From Dictyostelium firmibasis (Eukaryota > Evosea > Eumycetozoa > Dictyosteliales > Dictyosteliaceae): a stretch of DNA of 22,500 nt. The position numbers were made by a program, and so were the translations under genes. The stretch spans positions 1,510,001 through 1,532,500 of the forward strand of contig CM069767.1 of assembly GCA_036169595.1 (NCBI GenBank), read 5' to 3'. The notes under the pieces are model-generated. The model did no database searches and had not been told where the DNA came from. It saw nothing but the letters and a program-made list of their open reading frames with translations. Below, in pieces: positions 10,394 to 21,090 of this stretch. The number at the start of each line of letters is the position of its first letter. Position 1 is the stretch's first letter.

Positions 10394-10887
10394 TCTTTTT
10401 GTTTTATTTTTTTGAATTATTAATATTTATAAAAAAAAAAAAAAAAAAAAAGTTTTTGATGTGTGGTTACTTTTTTTTATTTTTTATTTTTTTATTTTAA
10501 TGAGTGTGTGTGGACATAGAAATTAAAAATAAAAATTAAAAAAAATAAAAAAAAATATAAATAGAAGTGATTAAGAAAAACTTATTTATAAATAATAAAA
10601 AAATAAAAAAAACTTTTTTTTTTTTTTTGGTCAAAAAAAAAAAAAATTTTAAAAAGTTTATTATATAAATAATATTATTGCAATTATTTTTGGATATTAG
10701 TAGTTTTATTAATTTGAGAGGGATTAAGTGTTTGTTTTTTTTTTCTTTTTCTTTTTCTTTTTTTTTTTTCTTTTTCTTTTTCTTTTTTTTTTTTTTTTTT
10801 TTTTTTATTACCATTATCATTTTTATTTTTTTAATAATAATGATAATAATAATATTATTATAAATTATATAAATTATTAAATAATTT
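10394..10887. other. Intergenic region with homopyrimidine tract
   Basis: No gene is seen. It is the promoter side of the EROS-like gene and the downstream side of the DNAJC7-like gene. TGTGGTTA occurs at 10462-10469, about 70 bp upstream of the EROS-like start. Near 10735-10806 there is a pure pyrimidine run built from CTTTTT units. Confidence 0.45.
10735..10806. repeat. 72-nt homopyrimidine tract, (CTTTTT)n-type
   Basis: About 72 consecutive pyrimidines, mostly CTTTTT units followed by a poly-T run, 80 bp past the stop of the DNAJC7-like gene. Such mirror-like purine/pyrimidine tracts can form triplex DNA; in this genome they are also common slippage products. Confidence 0.75.
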
Positions 10888-12765
10888 TTAAGAGTATCTG
10901 AATTCACTACCACCTCTTGAGGATCTAGTTCTACTACTACCACCATGGGAGTGACCACTGTGACCACTAAAACCACCACCTCCCATATCACCGAAACCAA
11001 ATGGCATACCACCAAAACCGCCACCACCACCACCGAAACCGCCACCACCCATACCACCAAAGCCGCCACCACCCATACCGCCGAAACCGCCACCACCCAT
11101 ACCACCTTGATTAAAGAATTGTGAAAAGACACTATTGATATCAACGCCACCACCCATATCAGATGCATCGAATGGCATACCATTTTCATCTTGACCCATA
11201 TCGTATTGACGTTTCTTTTTCTCATCACTTAAAATACCATATGCTTCACCGATATCTTTAAACATTTTTTCGGCTTGTGCTTTCTCTTCGTCTGGTAATT
11301 GATTATTCTTATCTGGATGATATTGTAATGCTAATTTTCTGTAGGCTTTCTTAATCTCTGTTTCGCCCGCTTCCTTTGAAACACCCAAGATCTTGTAATA
11401 ATCCTTTCTCAATGATTTCTTGTAGGCAACTTTAGCTTCCTTAATGTTTCTATGTATTTCGCCATTCTCTGGATCTAAAGTTTGTGCTTTCTCATAATCT
11501 CTAACTGCATCTTCAAAGTTTTCTTGTTTCATATGACATTGTGCTCTTCTGATATATGCTTTACCGTAATTTGGATCAATTGTAACTGCACTTGTACAAT
11601 CGTTAATTGCTTCACTTAATCTATTTAACTAAAAAAATTATAAAATTGAAAAAAAGTTAGACAATCAATCTCAAACTAAAACATTTCATGACCAAATTCT
11701 TTTTAAAGGAATGTGTACTTACATGAACTAATGCAGCTGCTCTATTTGAATAGAGTTGAGAATTTATAGTTTCTAATTTTGGATCGATTGAAAGAGCTTC
11801 ACTGAATGAATCATAAGCAGCTTGATAATTTTTAGATTGGAAATATTCGTTACCTTCTTTCTTTTTTGCTTCTATACTTCTTAATCTCTTTAATGCTACT
11901 CTGCTCTCTGAATAATCTGGATCATATGTTAATGAATTTTGGAAATGTTGGGTAGCTGCTGTGAAATTGTTTTGATAATATAATGATAAACCTCTAACAA
12001 ATAAATATTCAGGATTTCTTGAATCTTCTTGTAATAATGTACTATTTTAAAATATAAAAAAATAATAAAATTAATATATGTAAATGAGAATATATATATA
12101 TTTTTACATACGTCATTAAATTTGAAGCTTGTGGATATTGTTTTAGTTCTATTAACACTCTTGCTTTTAAAACTTGAAGTTGTGTATTATATTTTGATTG
12201 TGAAAGTGCATTTTCAATTTGATTTAAACTTGATGATGGATTTTTCAATGCTTTTTCTTTGGTAAGTGATGAAATGATTTTGTGTAATGATTCGAGTTGA
12301 TTTTTCTCTTGTAATAACTCATTGTTTCTTGGATCAAATGCTAAACCACGTACGATAATTGATGCTGCTTGGTCATATTGTGCTAATTGTGTGTATGCTT
12401 TTGATGCTCTTGTATATCCTTTTATGAAACTTCTATCTAATTCAATTGCTTTTAATGAATCGTTGATTGAATCTCGTAATGATGATTTTGTAGAAATTGC
12501 TAAATATGCTGCTGCTCTATTACCATAATAAGTTGCGATTGTGCCATTTGATAACTCTGAAAAAAAAAAAAAAAAAGTATTTTTTATTATTAATAAAAGT
12601 GTTAACAAAAAATATATAAAAAAAATTTAAAAAAAAGGGACAAAAATAAAAAAAAAATAAAATAAAAAACTTACCAATTGCATCTGTATAACATCTAATC
12701 GCATCCATATATTGAGACTGTTTAAAGTAGTTATTACCTTGAACTTTACATTCTTCGTGATCCAT
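10888..12765 (-). CDS. dnajc7: DNAJC7-type co-chaperone: TPR repeats plus J domain
   Basis: Minus strand, four exons: 12765-12675, 12556-12112, 12041-11723, 11628-10888; 531 aa. Introns (118, 70 and 94 bp) all start GTAAG or GTATG and end in CAG or TAG. Joins rebuild TPR text such as [24 protein letters not shown]. Residues 1 to about 355 are TPR helical pairs ([42 protein letters not shown]), a fold that binds Hsp70/Hsp90 C-termini. A J domain follows (DYYKILGV...; catalytic HPD at about 389-391), which stimulates the Hsp70 ATPase. The tail is a Gly/Phe/Met-rich segment with GGMGGGGFG-type repeats ending SEFRYS. Human DNAJC7 (TPR2, 494 aa) has the same order and moves clients between Hsp70 and Hsp90. 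The gene ends in TAA, and a (TAA)n run sits in its leader. Confidence 0.93.
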
Positions 12766-12770
12766 TTTTA

Positions 12771-12772
<2 letters not shown>

Positions 12773-12805
<33 letters not shown>
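12773..12805. repeat. (TTA)11 microsatellite in the 5' leader of the DNAJC7-like gene
   Basis: Eleven pure TTA units (TAA in the sense of the gene) end 7 bp upstream of the start codon at 12765. Copy number this close to the start could affect leader length, and it places stop triplets ahead of the ATG. Confidence 0.85.
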
Positions 12806-12808
<3 letters not shown>

Positions 12809-13345
12809 TTTGTGTTGTTTCTTTCTTTTTTAAAGTGTCGTTTGTTTTATTTTTTTTTTAAAAAATTTTTAAAAAAATTTTGTATTTTTTTATTTTTTTT
12901 TATTTTTTTATTTTTTTTTTTTTTTTGTGGTTGTGGTTATTTATAAATACTTTAAACAAAATTAAAGTTATGTATAAAATAAATATTGTATTTAATTGCG
13001 GGAGTTTTTTTAAAAAAAAAAAAAAGAAAAAGAAAATAAAAAAGAAAGAAAATGAAATGCAATAAAATAAAAAATAAAAATAAAAATAAAAAAAAAAAAA
13101 AAAAAATGAAAAAAATAAAAAATTCTTGCAGATGGAAAAAAAAAAAAAAAAAAAAAGAAAATTTTGGAAAGGAACCTTTTGACTACTTTGATATTTTATA
13201 TAACTTAATGTTATTCAATTTTATTAAATTTGGTACCAATAGATAGATAACTTCATTTTGTACATTTACATATATTTTTTAAAGTAATTTAGTTTGAATA
13301 AAACAATAATATTTTGTTTATAAATTTTATATGTTTTTTTATACA

Positions 13346-13376
13346 TTCTCCCCAACCCCTCCAACCAATTCCCAAC
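13346..13376. promoter_or_regulatory. C/G-rich island resembling a G-box or two-tier quadruplex motif
   Basis: On the minus strand this reads as clustered G runs: GGTTGGAGGGGTTGGGG. Such G/T-rich words recall the G-box bound by GBF in Dictyostelium developmental promoters, and the run spacing also allows a two-tier G-quadruplex. It is about 0.6 kb upstream of the DNAJC7-like start and 0.9 kb upstream of eRF1. The resemblance is by eye only. Confidence 0.4.
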
Positions 13377-13514
13377 GAAAATAAATTGAAATTTTAATAA
13401 AAACTAGAAGAAATTCAAATTAAATTTCATTTTCCCTAAAAAAAAAAAAAAACAATTATATAAATTTAATAAATTCTTTTTTTTTTTTTTTTATTTTTGT
13501 TAAAAATTAGAAAT

Positions 13515-13561
13515 GCCTTAAAAAAAAAAAAAAAATTCAAGCCCAACTTCTTTTATAAGGC
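13515..13561. other. Possible hairpin GCCTTA ... TAAGGC
   Basis: GCCTTA at 13515-13520 pairs with TAAGGC at 13556-13561 around a 35-nt spacer that includes the non-repetitive AAGCCCAACTTC. The stem is short and could be chance; no known RNA class is recognised. Confidence 0.25.
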
Positions 13562-13915
13562 GATAAATTTATTTAAGTAAAAAAAAAAAAGGAAAAAAAA
13601 ATAAAAAATATAAAAAAAAATAAAATAAAATAAAATAAAAATTAATCATTTAAAAAAATTAAATAATATTAAATAAAAATAAAAAAAACATTTTTTTTTA
13701 ACCTTTTTATTTCTTTATTATTTTTTTTTATTTTTTACCATTCCATTTTGTTTCTGAAATGAATTTGGGAAAAAATCAATAATGTCCATATTTAATTAAA
13801 TTTGTCTTTAAGACAATTGAGTTGAAAAATTTTATAAAAAAAAAACAAAATAAATAAAAAAAAAAAAATATATTCAACATTTCATTTTGTATTTCAATTA
13901 TTATAATAAAACAAA

Positions 13916-13949
<34 letters not shown>

Positions 13950-14056
13950 TAATAATAAAAAAAAAAAATAAAAATAAAAAAAAAAAAAAGAAAAAGTTTA
14001 ACTAAGAATCTAACACTTTAAGTAAGGAACATTTTAATTTATAACTGTATATTGGT

Positions 14057-14075
14057 ATTGCTATAATATAGCAAT
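14057..14075. promoter_or_regulatory. 19-bp palindrome upstream of eRF1
   Basis: ATTGCTATA, one A, then TATAGCAAT: a perfect 9-bp inverted repeat with a 1-nt centre, about 200 bp upstream of the eRF1 start. The symmetry fits a dimeric factor site, but no factor can be named. Confidence 0.45.
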
Positions 14076-14270
14076 TGAGACAAATTTTTTTTTTTTTTTT
14101 TTCGTTTTTCGTTTGGTTTTGTTTTTTTTTTTCTTTTTCATAATTTTTTAAATTTTTTTTTTAAATTTTTTTTTTTTTTTTTCAATTTTGATTTATCTTT
14201 ATCTTACTTTTTTACCATACAATTCAAACTTTTGTATAGTTTTTTATAATTTTAAAGAAAAAAATAAAAG

Positions 14271-15771
14271 ATGTCAGCTGTTGATGATCAACAAAATGCA
14301 GATAAGCAAGTTGAACAATGGAAAATCAAAAAATTAATTAAAAACTTAGAAGCTGCCAGAGGGTATGTTTTAATATAATTTTTTTTTTTAAAAAAAAAGA
14401 AAAAACAAATAAAAAAAAAAATAAAGAAAGAAAAAAAAGAAAGAAAAAAAAAATAAAAATAAAGAAACAGATTATAATTTTTTGTTTTTTTTATTGTGTA
14501 CATATACTTATTTTTTATATTTTTTTTTTAAAAAAAGTAATGGTACATCTATGATTTCATTAATTATTCGTCCAGGTGATCAAATTGCAAAAGTTAATAA
14601 AATGTTAGCAGAAGAGTATGGTACAGCATCAAATATTAAATCAAGAGTTAATAGATTATCAGTATTAGGTGCAATTACCTCAGCACAACAAAGATTAAAG
14701 TTATACAGTAAAGTACCAAACAATGGTTTAGTCATTTACTGTGGTACAATGGTAACAGATGAGGGTAAGGAGAAACCAGTACGTATCGATATTGAACCAT
14801 TCAAACCAATCAACACTTCACTCTATTTGTGTGATAACAAATTCCATACAGCACCATTGGGTGAATTGTTAGAGAGTGATGAGAAGTTTGGTTTTATCGT
14901 TGTCGATGGTAATGGTGCACTCTTTGGTTTATTATGTGGTTCAACCAGAACCGTTCTCCACAAGATCACAGTCGATCTTCCAAAGAAACACGGTCGTGGT
15001 GGTCAATCCGCTCTTCGTTTCGCTCGTCTTCGTATGGAAAAACGTCACAATTACGTTCGTAAGGTATCAGAGTTGGCCACACAATTCTACGTCACCAATG
15101 ATAAACCAAACGTTTCTGGTTTGATTTTAGCTGGTTCCGCCGATTTCAAGACTGAACTTGGTACCTCTGATATGTTTGATCAACGTCTTCGTGAGAAGAT
15201 CATCAAGATTGTCGATGTATCCTATGGTGGTGATAATGGTTTCAATCAAGCTATCGAGTTATCTGGTGAAGTTCTTTCCTCAGTCAAATTCATTCAAGAG
15301 AAGAAATTGATCTCTCAATTCTTTGAAGAGATTGCTCAAGACACTGGTAAATATTGTTTCGGTATCACTGATACTTTGAAGGCCTTAGATTTGGGTGCTG
15401 CTCATACTTTGATCGTTTGGGAGTCATTAGAGACCATTCGTTACTTACTTCGTTTACCAACCGGTGAAGAGAAAGTCATCTTCTTGAATAAAGATCAAAA
15501 TAAAGATGCCTCTATCTTTAAAGATAAAGAAACCGGTCTTGACTTTGAGGTCGTCGAAGAGATGCCAATCGTAGAGTGGTTTGCCAACAACTACAAAAAC
15601 TTTGGTGCTACTCTCGAATTCGTCACCAACAAATCACAAGAAGGCTCCCAATTCTGTAAAGGTTTTGGTGGTTTGGGTGGTTTACTCCGTTATCAAGTCG
15701 ATTTCGCTCAACTCAATGACCTCGACAATCCAGAAGAGAATGAATACGATGACAGTGATTCAGACTTTTGA
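14271..15771 (+). CDS. erf1: Peptide chain release factor eRF1
   Basis: Predicted join(14271..14362, 14538..15771), 441 aa. The intron 14363-14537 (GTATGT...AAAAAAAG) rejoins to the conserved [16 protein letters not shown]. eRF1 reads all three stop codons in the ribosomal A site and triggers peptide release. The N domain has the decoding motifs NIKS (63-66) and YLCDNKF (about 128-134). The M domain has the catalytic GGQ (185-187) inside [15 protein letters not shown]. The C domain, which binds eRF3, runs to an acidic end DDSDSDF. Length matches human eRF1 (437 aa). An Arg (LIIRPGD) stands where the human protein has Pro. From about 14990 on, codons shift to C-ending, optimal forms, a sign of high expression. 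Its stop is TGA followed by C, unlike the TAA of every other complete gene here; the frame beyond stays open and is listed next. Confidence 0.97.
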
Positions 15772-16188
15772 CCAATTGAAACAACCAGCAACAGAAATGG
15801 TACTGGTTTGGTCTCCACTTTTAAAGTTGCCCCTTCCTTCTCTGCCATTCAACAACAACAACAACAAAAAATTCAAAAATCACTATCACCTCAAACAACA
15901 TTAATATCACCAACAATATCAACAACATCAACAATAATTAAAAAAAATACAACAACTACAACTGATACAAACAAACCATTACAAAACAATTCCATTAATA
16001 ACAAAAACAGTTTAATCAATGAATCATCTCCTCTTTTGACATATAGTACAAATGTAAATTCTAATGAATTATTTGTATCATGTGAAAAGTTATTCAACAA
16101 CAATTTTCATCATCAAAATGAAGATGATACTGTTGTTTCATTGACTCAAACTGAAAGAGTAAAGATACAAAAGAAGTTAGGGGCTTAA
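15772..16188 (+). CDS. erf1: In-frame 138-codon extension after the eRF1 TGA (candidate stop-codon readthrough)
   Basis: Directly after the eRF1 TGA (15769-15771) the same frame is open for 138 codons and closes with TAA at 16186-16188. It starts PIETTSNRNGTGLVSTFKVA, passes a Gln run and Thr/Ser/Asn-rich linkers, and ends with TQTERVKIQKKLGA. The base and codon make-up is that of Dictyostelium coding DNA, not of its A/T homopolymer 3' regions. There is no Met codon in it, so it cannot be a separate ATG-started gene. The stop tetranucleotide TGA-C is a leaky context in other eukaryotes. If read through, the product would be about 580 aa with an unstructured tail. FKVAPSFSAI weakly recalls a PAM2-type PABP-binding motif. 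Alternatives: a recently gained stop, an unannotated splice form, or a base error. Confidence 0.6.
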   Translation, partial: PIETTSNRNGTGLVSTFKVAPSFSAIQQQQQQKIQKSLSPQTTLISPTISTTSTIIKKNTTTTTDTNKPLQNNSINNKNSLINESSPLLTYSTNVNSNELFVSCEKLFNNNFHHQNEDDTVVSLTQTERVKIQKKLGA

Positions 16189-16411
16189 ACCATTCTCTAA
16201 AATTAAATTAAATAAAAATGGCCTTGTTTTGTTATTAGTTGTCACCTAAAAATATATTTTTATCTTTTTTTTTCTAATTTTGTTTTTTTTTAACTTCATT
16301 TATTATTATTATTATTTTTTTTTTTTATTTGTTAATTTACTTATAAATTATTGTATAATACATATAATTCAATGTTTTATTGTTATTGTTAAAAGTTTTT
16401 TTTCTTTTTAG
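16189..16411. other. Short spacer between convergent genes
   Basis: About 220 bp of AT-rich DNA, presumably the 3' ends and poly-A signals of the two convergent transcripts; AATAAA occurs near 16209. No gene is seen. Confidence 0.5.
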
Positions 16412-18450
<2,039 letters not shown>

Positions 18451-18598
18451 TTTTTAATATTATATGTATAAATATATATGTGATTATATAAAAAATGAAA
18501 ATAAAAATAAAAATAAAAAAATAATAAAATAAAGAAAAACAATAAAAGAAAAAATTTATATAAATGAAAATTTTTTTTAATTTTTTTTTGTGAAGTTG

Positions 18599-18636
<38 letters not shown>

Positions 18637-19092
18637 AAATAAAAAAAAAAAAAATTAAAAAAAATGAAATTAAAATAAATTAAAATGTGAAGTACACCAT
18701 TTTTTTTTTTTTTTTTTTTTTTTTGATCATTTTAAAAATTCATCATGGAGTAATGCAACTATAATTAATAATGAATATTGATGATCTCATCCATATAGTT
18801 TTTTTTAATTATTATTATTTTTTTTTAATAATTATATTACTATTTTTTTTTATATTTTTTTTTTTAATTTAATATTTTTATGTTTTTTTTTTTTATTTTT
18901 ATACTTTTGGAGTGAAATAAATTTGAAACACACATTTTAATTTCAGAATTATTAAATTAAAATATAAAAAAAAAAAAAAAAGACTCCCATTTAATCAGAT
19001 AGTTTTGAAAAAAAAAAAAAAAAAAAAAAATAAAAAAAAAAAATATCTCATTTAATCAAGCAGTTTTAAAAATAATAAAAAAAAATAATTTT

Positions 19093-19128
<36 letters not shown>

Positions 19129-19191
19129 TTTCTTCACAAAACCCAAAAAAACCATACACAAAAAATAAAACTATAAAATAAAGAATAAAAA
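18451..19191. promoter_or_regulatory. Divergent promoter region (PSMD3 / RING gene)
   Basis: No gene is seen. It is made of long poly-A and poly-T runs, including a T run of about 30 before the RING gene and an A run near 18601-18635. It also holds a diverged pair of 26-bp repeats, listed separately. It must serve both flanking starts. Confidence 0.5.
18985..19071. repeat. Pair of diverged 26-bp direct repeats
   Basis: TCCCATTTAATCAGATAGTT... at 18985-19010 and TCTCATTTAATCAAGCAGTT... at 19046-19071 match at about 21 of 26 positions, with start points 61 bp apart and poly-A between. This looks like an old tandem duplication of a unit with a poly-A tail. Confidence 0.5.
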
Positions 19192-20004
19192 ATGAATGGT
19201 AATAATAAAAATGATAATATAACATATAAATATTTAGAACCAGATAAACTTGATAATGGACTAGATTGTTCAATTTGTTTAGAAGTATTGGTTGATCCAG
19301 TTGTTGAGAATCAATGTGGTCAAATGTTTTGTAGAGAATGTATAACACATGCAATCAATGTTAAACCAATCTGTCCATTATGTAATCAAAAAGCATCTAT
19401 TGGAGTTGTTGCAAAGTATATCTCTAATATATTGAATGAAACATTAGTGACATGTACAATTTGTAATGATGGATGTTCAATCAAGAGAGGTGAATATAAA
19501 TCTATACATTTAGAGAAACAATGTAAATCACAACTTTGCGATGGATGTGGATTTAAATTTACAAAGGATCAATTTAATCATCATATAAATTTCGATTGTT
19601 CAATGGCAATAGTTAATTGCAGTGGTCATGATGTTCTTTGTCAATTCAAAGCTACAAAGTCTGAAGTATCAATACATGAGATCAATTGTTATCATTTAGC
19701 TCTAAGATCAGTTCTAGCTGATTTAGTTAAATCAAATAAAGAAAAGGATGAAAAAATCAAGAAATTAGAGAATCAATTATTATTTCAACAAAATAATAAT
19801 GGTGGCGGTAGTGATTTTTTACTTCAACAACAAATGAAAAACCAACAATTTCAATTATTACAACAACAAAACCATATGGAACAACAAAATCAACAAGAGG
19901 TTCAACAACAATATTTCCTTCAACAACAACAATTATTACAACAACAAAGACAACAACAACTACAACAATTAAATTCTTTTCAAAATGGAATGTATAGACC
20001 ATAA
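19192..20004 (+). CDS. RING/TRAF-type zinc-finger protein with coiled coil and Gln-rich tail, no MATH domain
   Basis: Single exon, 270 aa, ending in TAA. Residues 25-64 form a RING-like finger: CSICLEVL...QCGQMFCREC...CPLC. The position normally His (CGHxxC) is Gln here. Residues about 82-165 hold Cys/His clusters of TRAF-type fingers (CTICNDGC, CDGCGFKF, HHINFDC, NCSGHDVLCQF, HEINC). A short coiled coil follows (about 180-200, KEKDEKIKKLENQLLFQQ), then a Gln-rich tail with interspersed Leu and Phe ending NGMYRP. Dictyostelium has many RING-TRAF proteins, most with a C-terminal MATH domain; this one ends without it. RING proteins of this type are usually E3 ubiquitin ligases, but the changed zinc ligand makes activity uncertain. 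Target unknown. Confidence 0.85.
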   Translation: MNGNNKNDNITYKYLEPDKLDNGLDCSICLEVLVDPVVENQCGQMFCRECITHAINVKPICPLCNQKASIGVVAKYISNILNETLVTCTICNDGCSIKRGEYKSIHLEKQCKSQLCDGCGFKFTKDQFNHHINFDCSMAIVNCSGHDVLCQFKATKSEVSIHEINCYHLALRSVLADLVKSNKEKDEKIKKLENQLLFQQNNNGGGSDFLLQQQMKNQQFQLLQQQNHMEQQNQQEVQQQYFLQQQQLLQQQRQQQLQQLNSFQNGMYRP

Positions 20005-20032
20005 ACAGTATCATTATAATGATACTGTTTAT
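20001..20032. repeat. Perfect 32-bp palindrome over the RING gene stop codon
   Basis: ATAAACAGTATCATTA (20001-20016) is followed at once by its exact reverse complement (20017-20032), with no spacer. The first arm contains the TAA stop of the RING gene. In RNA it would fold into a long hairpin with a minimal loop; in DNA it could extrude a cruciform. Confidence 0.9.
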
Positions 20033-20160
20033 TTATAAGTTAATTCTCTCTTTTTCATTATTGTATTCTATAAATAAAAGATTTCATATATTATGAACCT
20101 TAAATTAATCATTTAATAATAAAGTTTTTAATTGTAAAGTTTTTTTTTTTTTTTTAAAAA

Positions 20161-21089
20161 ATAAACAAATTTATGATATATAGAATCAATATGGTTTAAA
20201 ATTTCTTGTTTTAAATGATTTAATAAGTTGGAATCATTAATGATCAATAATATGAATTGATTTTATTTTTAATACTTGTAAAATTGATTTTGGTAATGGA
20301 AAATATTTTTATATCACCAATAATAAAGTAATGTATAAAAACATCAAATGAAAAAGATGGTTTTTTTTTATTTTATCTTAAAAACTTAAATTTCAAGATA
20401 TGATTGAAAGAGTTTGAGGTTTCTGGAAGTTTATAAATTTCTATAGGTTTTCAAACGATATCAATTTTATCAATTTTAGATGCTTTATAATTACTATATT
20501 CACCTAATTTGAAACAATTAAAGATATCAACAATTAGTTTAAATAAAGATTTGACCCTAGTTTCTGGTTGTAAAAACGATTATAGAGGCTAATATTTTAA
20601 TGATTGGTGCTTGTGTGATTTAATGAAACAGGGGATTACCATTTTGAAGATTAATAAAAAATTTTTATTCGACATTCTTCATTAAAGGACCAGAAAAATT
20701 TATTGTTGACGCTGGTGAATTGAACATAAATAATGTAGTTAATTTTATTAAAAAGTGATTACTTGGATCTAAACTATAGGTATCCAATATTTTATAGACT
20801 TGAGTTAAATGTTTAAAAAATAAATCAACTCTTCCGATTTCTAAAAAGAAAATTAAATCTAAATTAAAGGTAAGTGAAAGAATATCTTCAGCTTGTATTT
20901 TTTAGATTGGATAGGTGAAATAGAAAGATCATTAACCAATGAATTCAACACTTGATCTAATGAATTGATAAACGAGCCAATTTGATCTTTAGTGCCAAAT
21001 AAAAATTGAAATGTATAAAATTTGTATTTAAATAATCTACAATATACTGATTCATTGTTTTCATTAAAATAGTTATTATTGATTGTCAC
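20161..21089 (-). pseudogene. Decayed protein-coding gene of an unidentified Dictyostelium-type family
   Basis: Read on the minus strand, the region keeps the composition and text of Dictyostelium coding DNA but is broken by at least ten stops and needs frame changes. Recognisable pieces in order: NNNYFNENNESVYCRLFKYK, GTKDQIGSFINSLDQVLNSL, GRVDLFFKHLTQVYKILDTY, HFLIKLTTLFMFNSPASTIN, IYKLPETSNSFNHILKF and NHLKQEILNHIDSIYHKF. No ATG opens the first frame; it begins from a TAA-bounded stretch near 21090. I do not recognise the family. The style fits large recently expanded Dictyostelium gene families, so intact relatives probably exist elsewhere in the genome. Both ends are approximate. Confidence 0.7.
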
Positions 21090-21090
21090 A

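Larger units (their letters stand above)
12766..14270. promoter_or_regulatory. 1.5 kb gene-free divergent promoter region (DNAJC7-like / eRF1)
   Basis: No believable gene was found; short open frames here are translated poly-A. The stretch should hold the promoters of both flanking genes. Structured parts, listed separately, are a TTA repeat, a tandem TGTGGTT word (12926-12939), a C/G-rich island near 13346-13376, a GCCTTA hairpin and a 19-bp palindrome. The remainder is A/T homopolymer. Confidence 0.5.

Noticed and set aside
10536-11228. Minus-strand Val- and Lys-rich frame
   Set aside because: An out-of-frame reading of the Gly-rich DNAJC7 tail running into poly-A.
12880-13246. Small Lys/Phe-rich frames upstream of the DNAJC7-like gene
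   Set aside because: Translated homopolymers without any protein-like sequence.
15769-15771. TGA as a selenocysteine codon in eRF1
   Set aside because: The protein before it already has full eRF1 length and a typical acidic end, and I see no SECIS-like element; not excluded by computation.
15581-15904. Plus-strand open frame overlapping the end of eRF1
   Set aside because: It lies in another frame of the eRF1 coding sequence and its first half is a shadow of conserved codons; the frame that continues eRF1 is the meaningful one.
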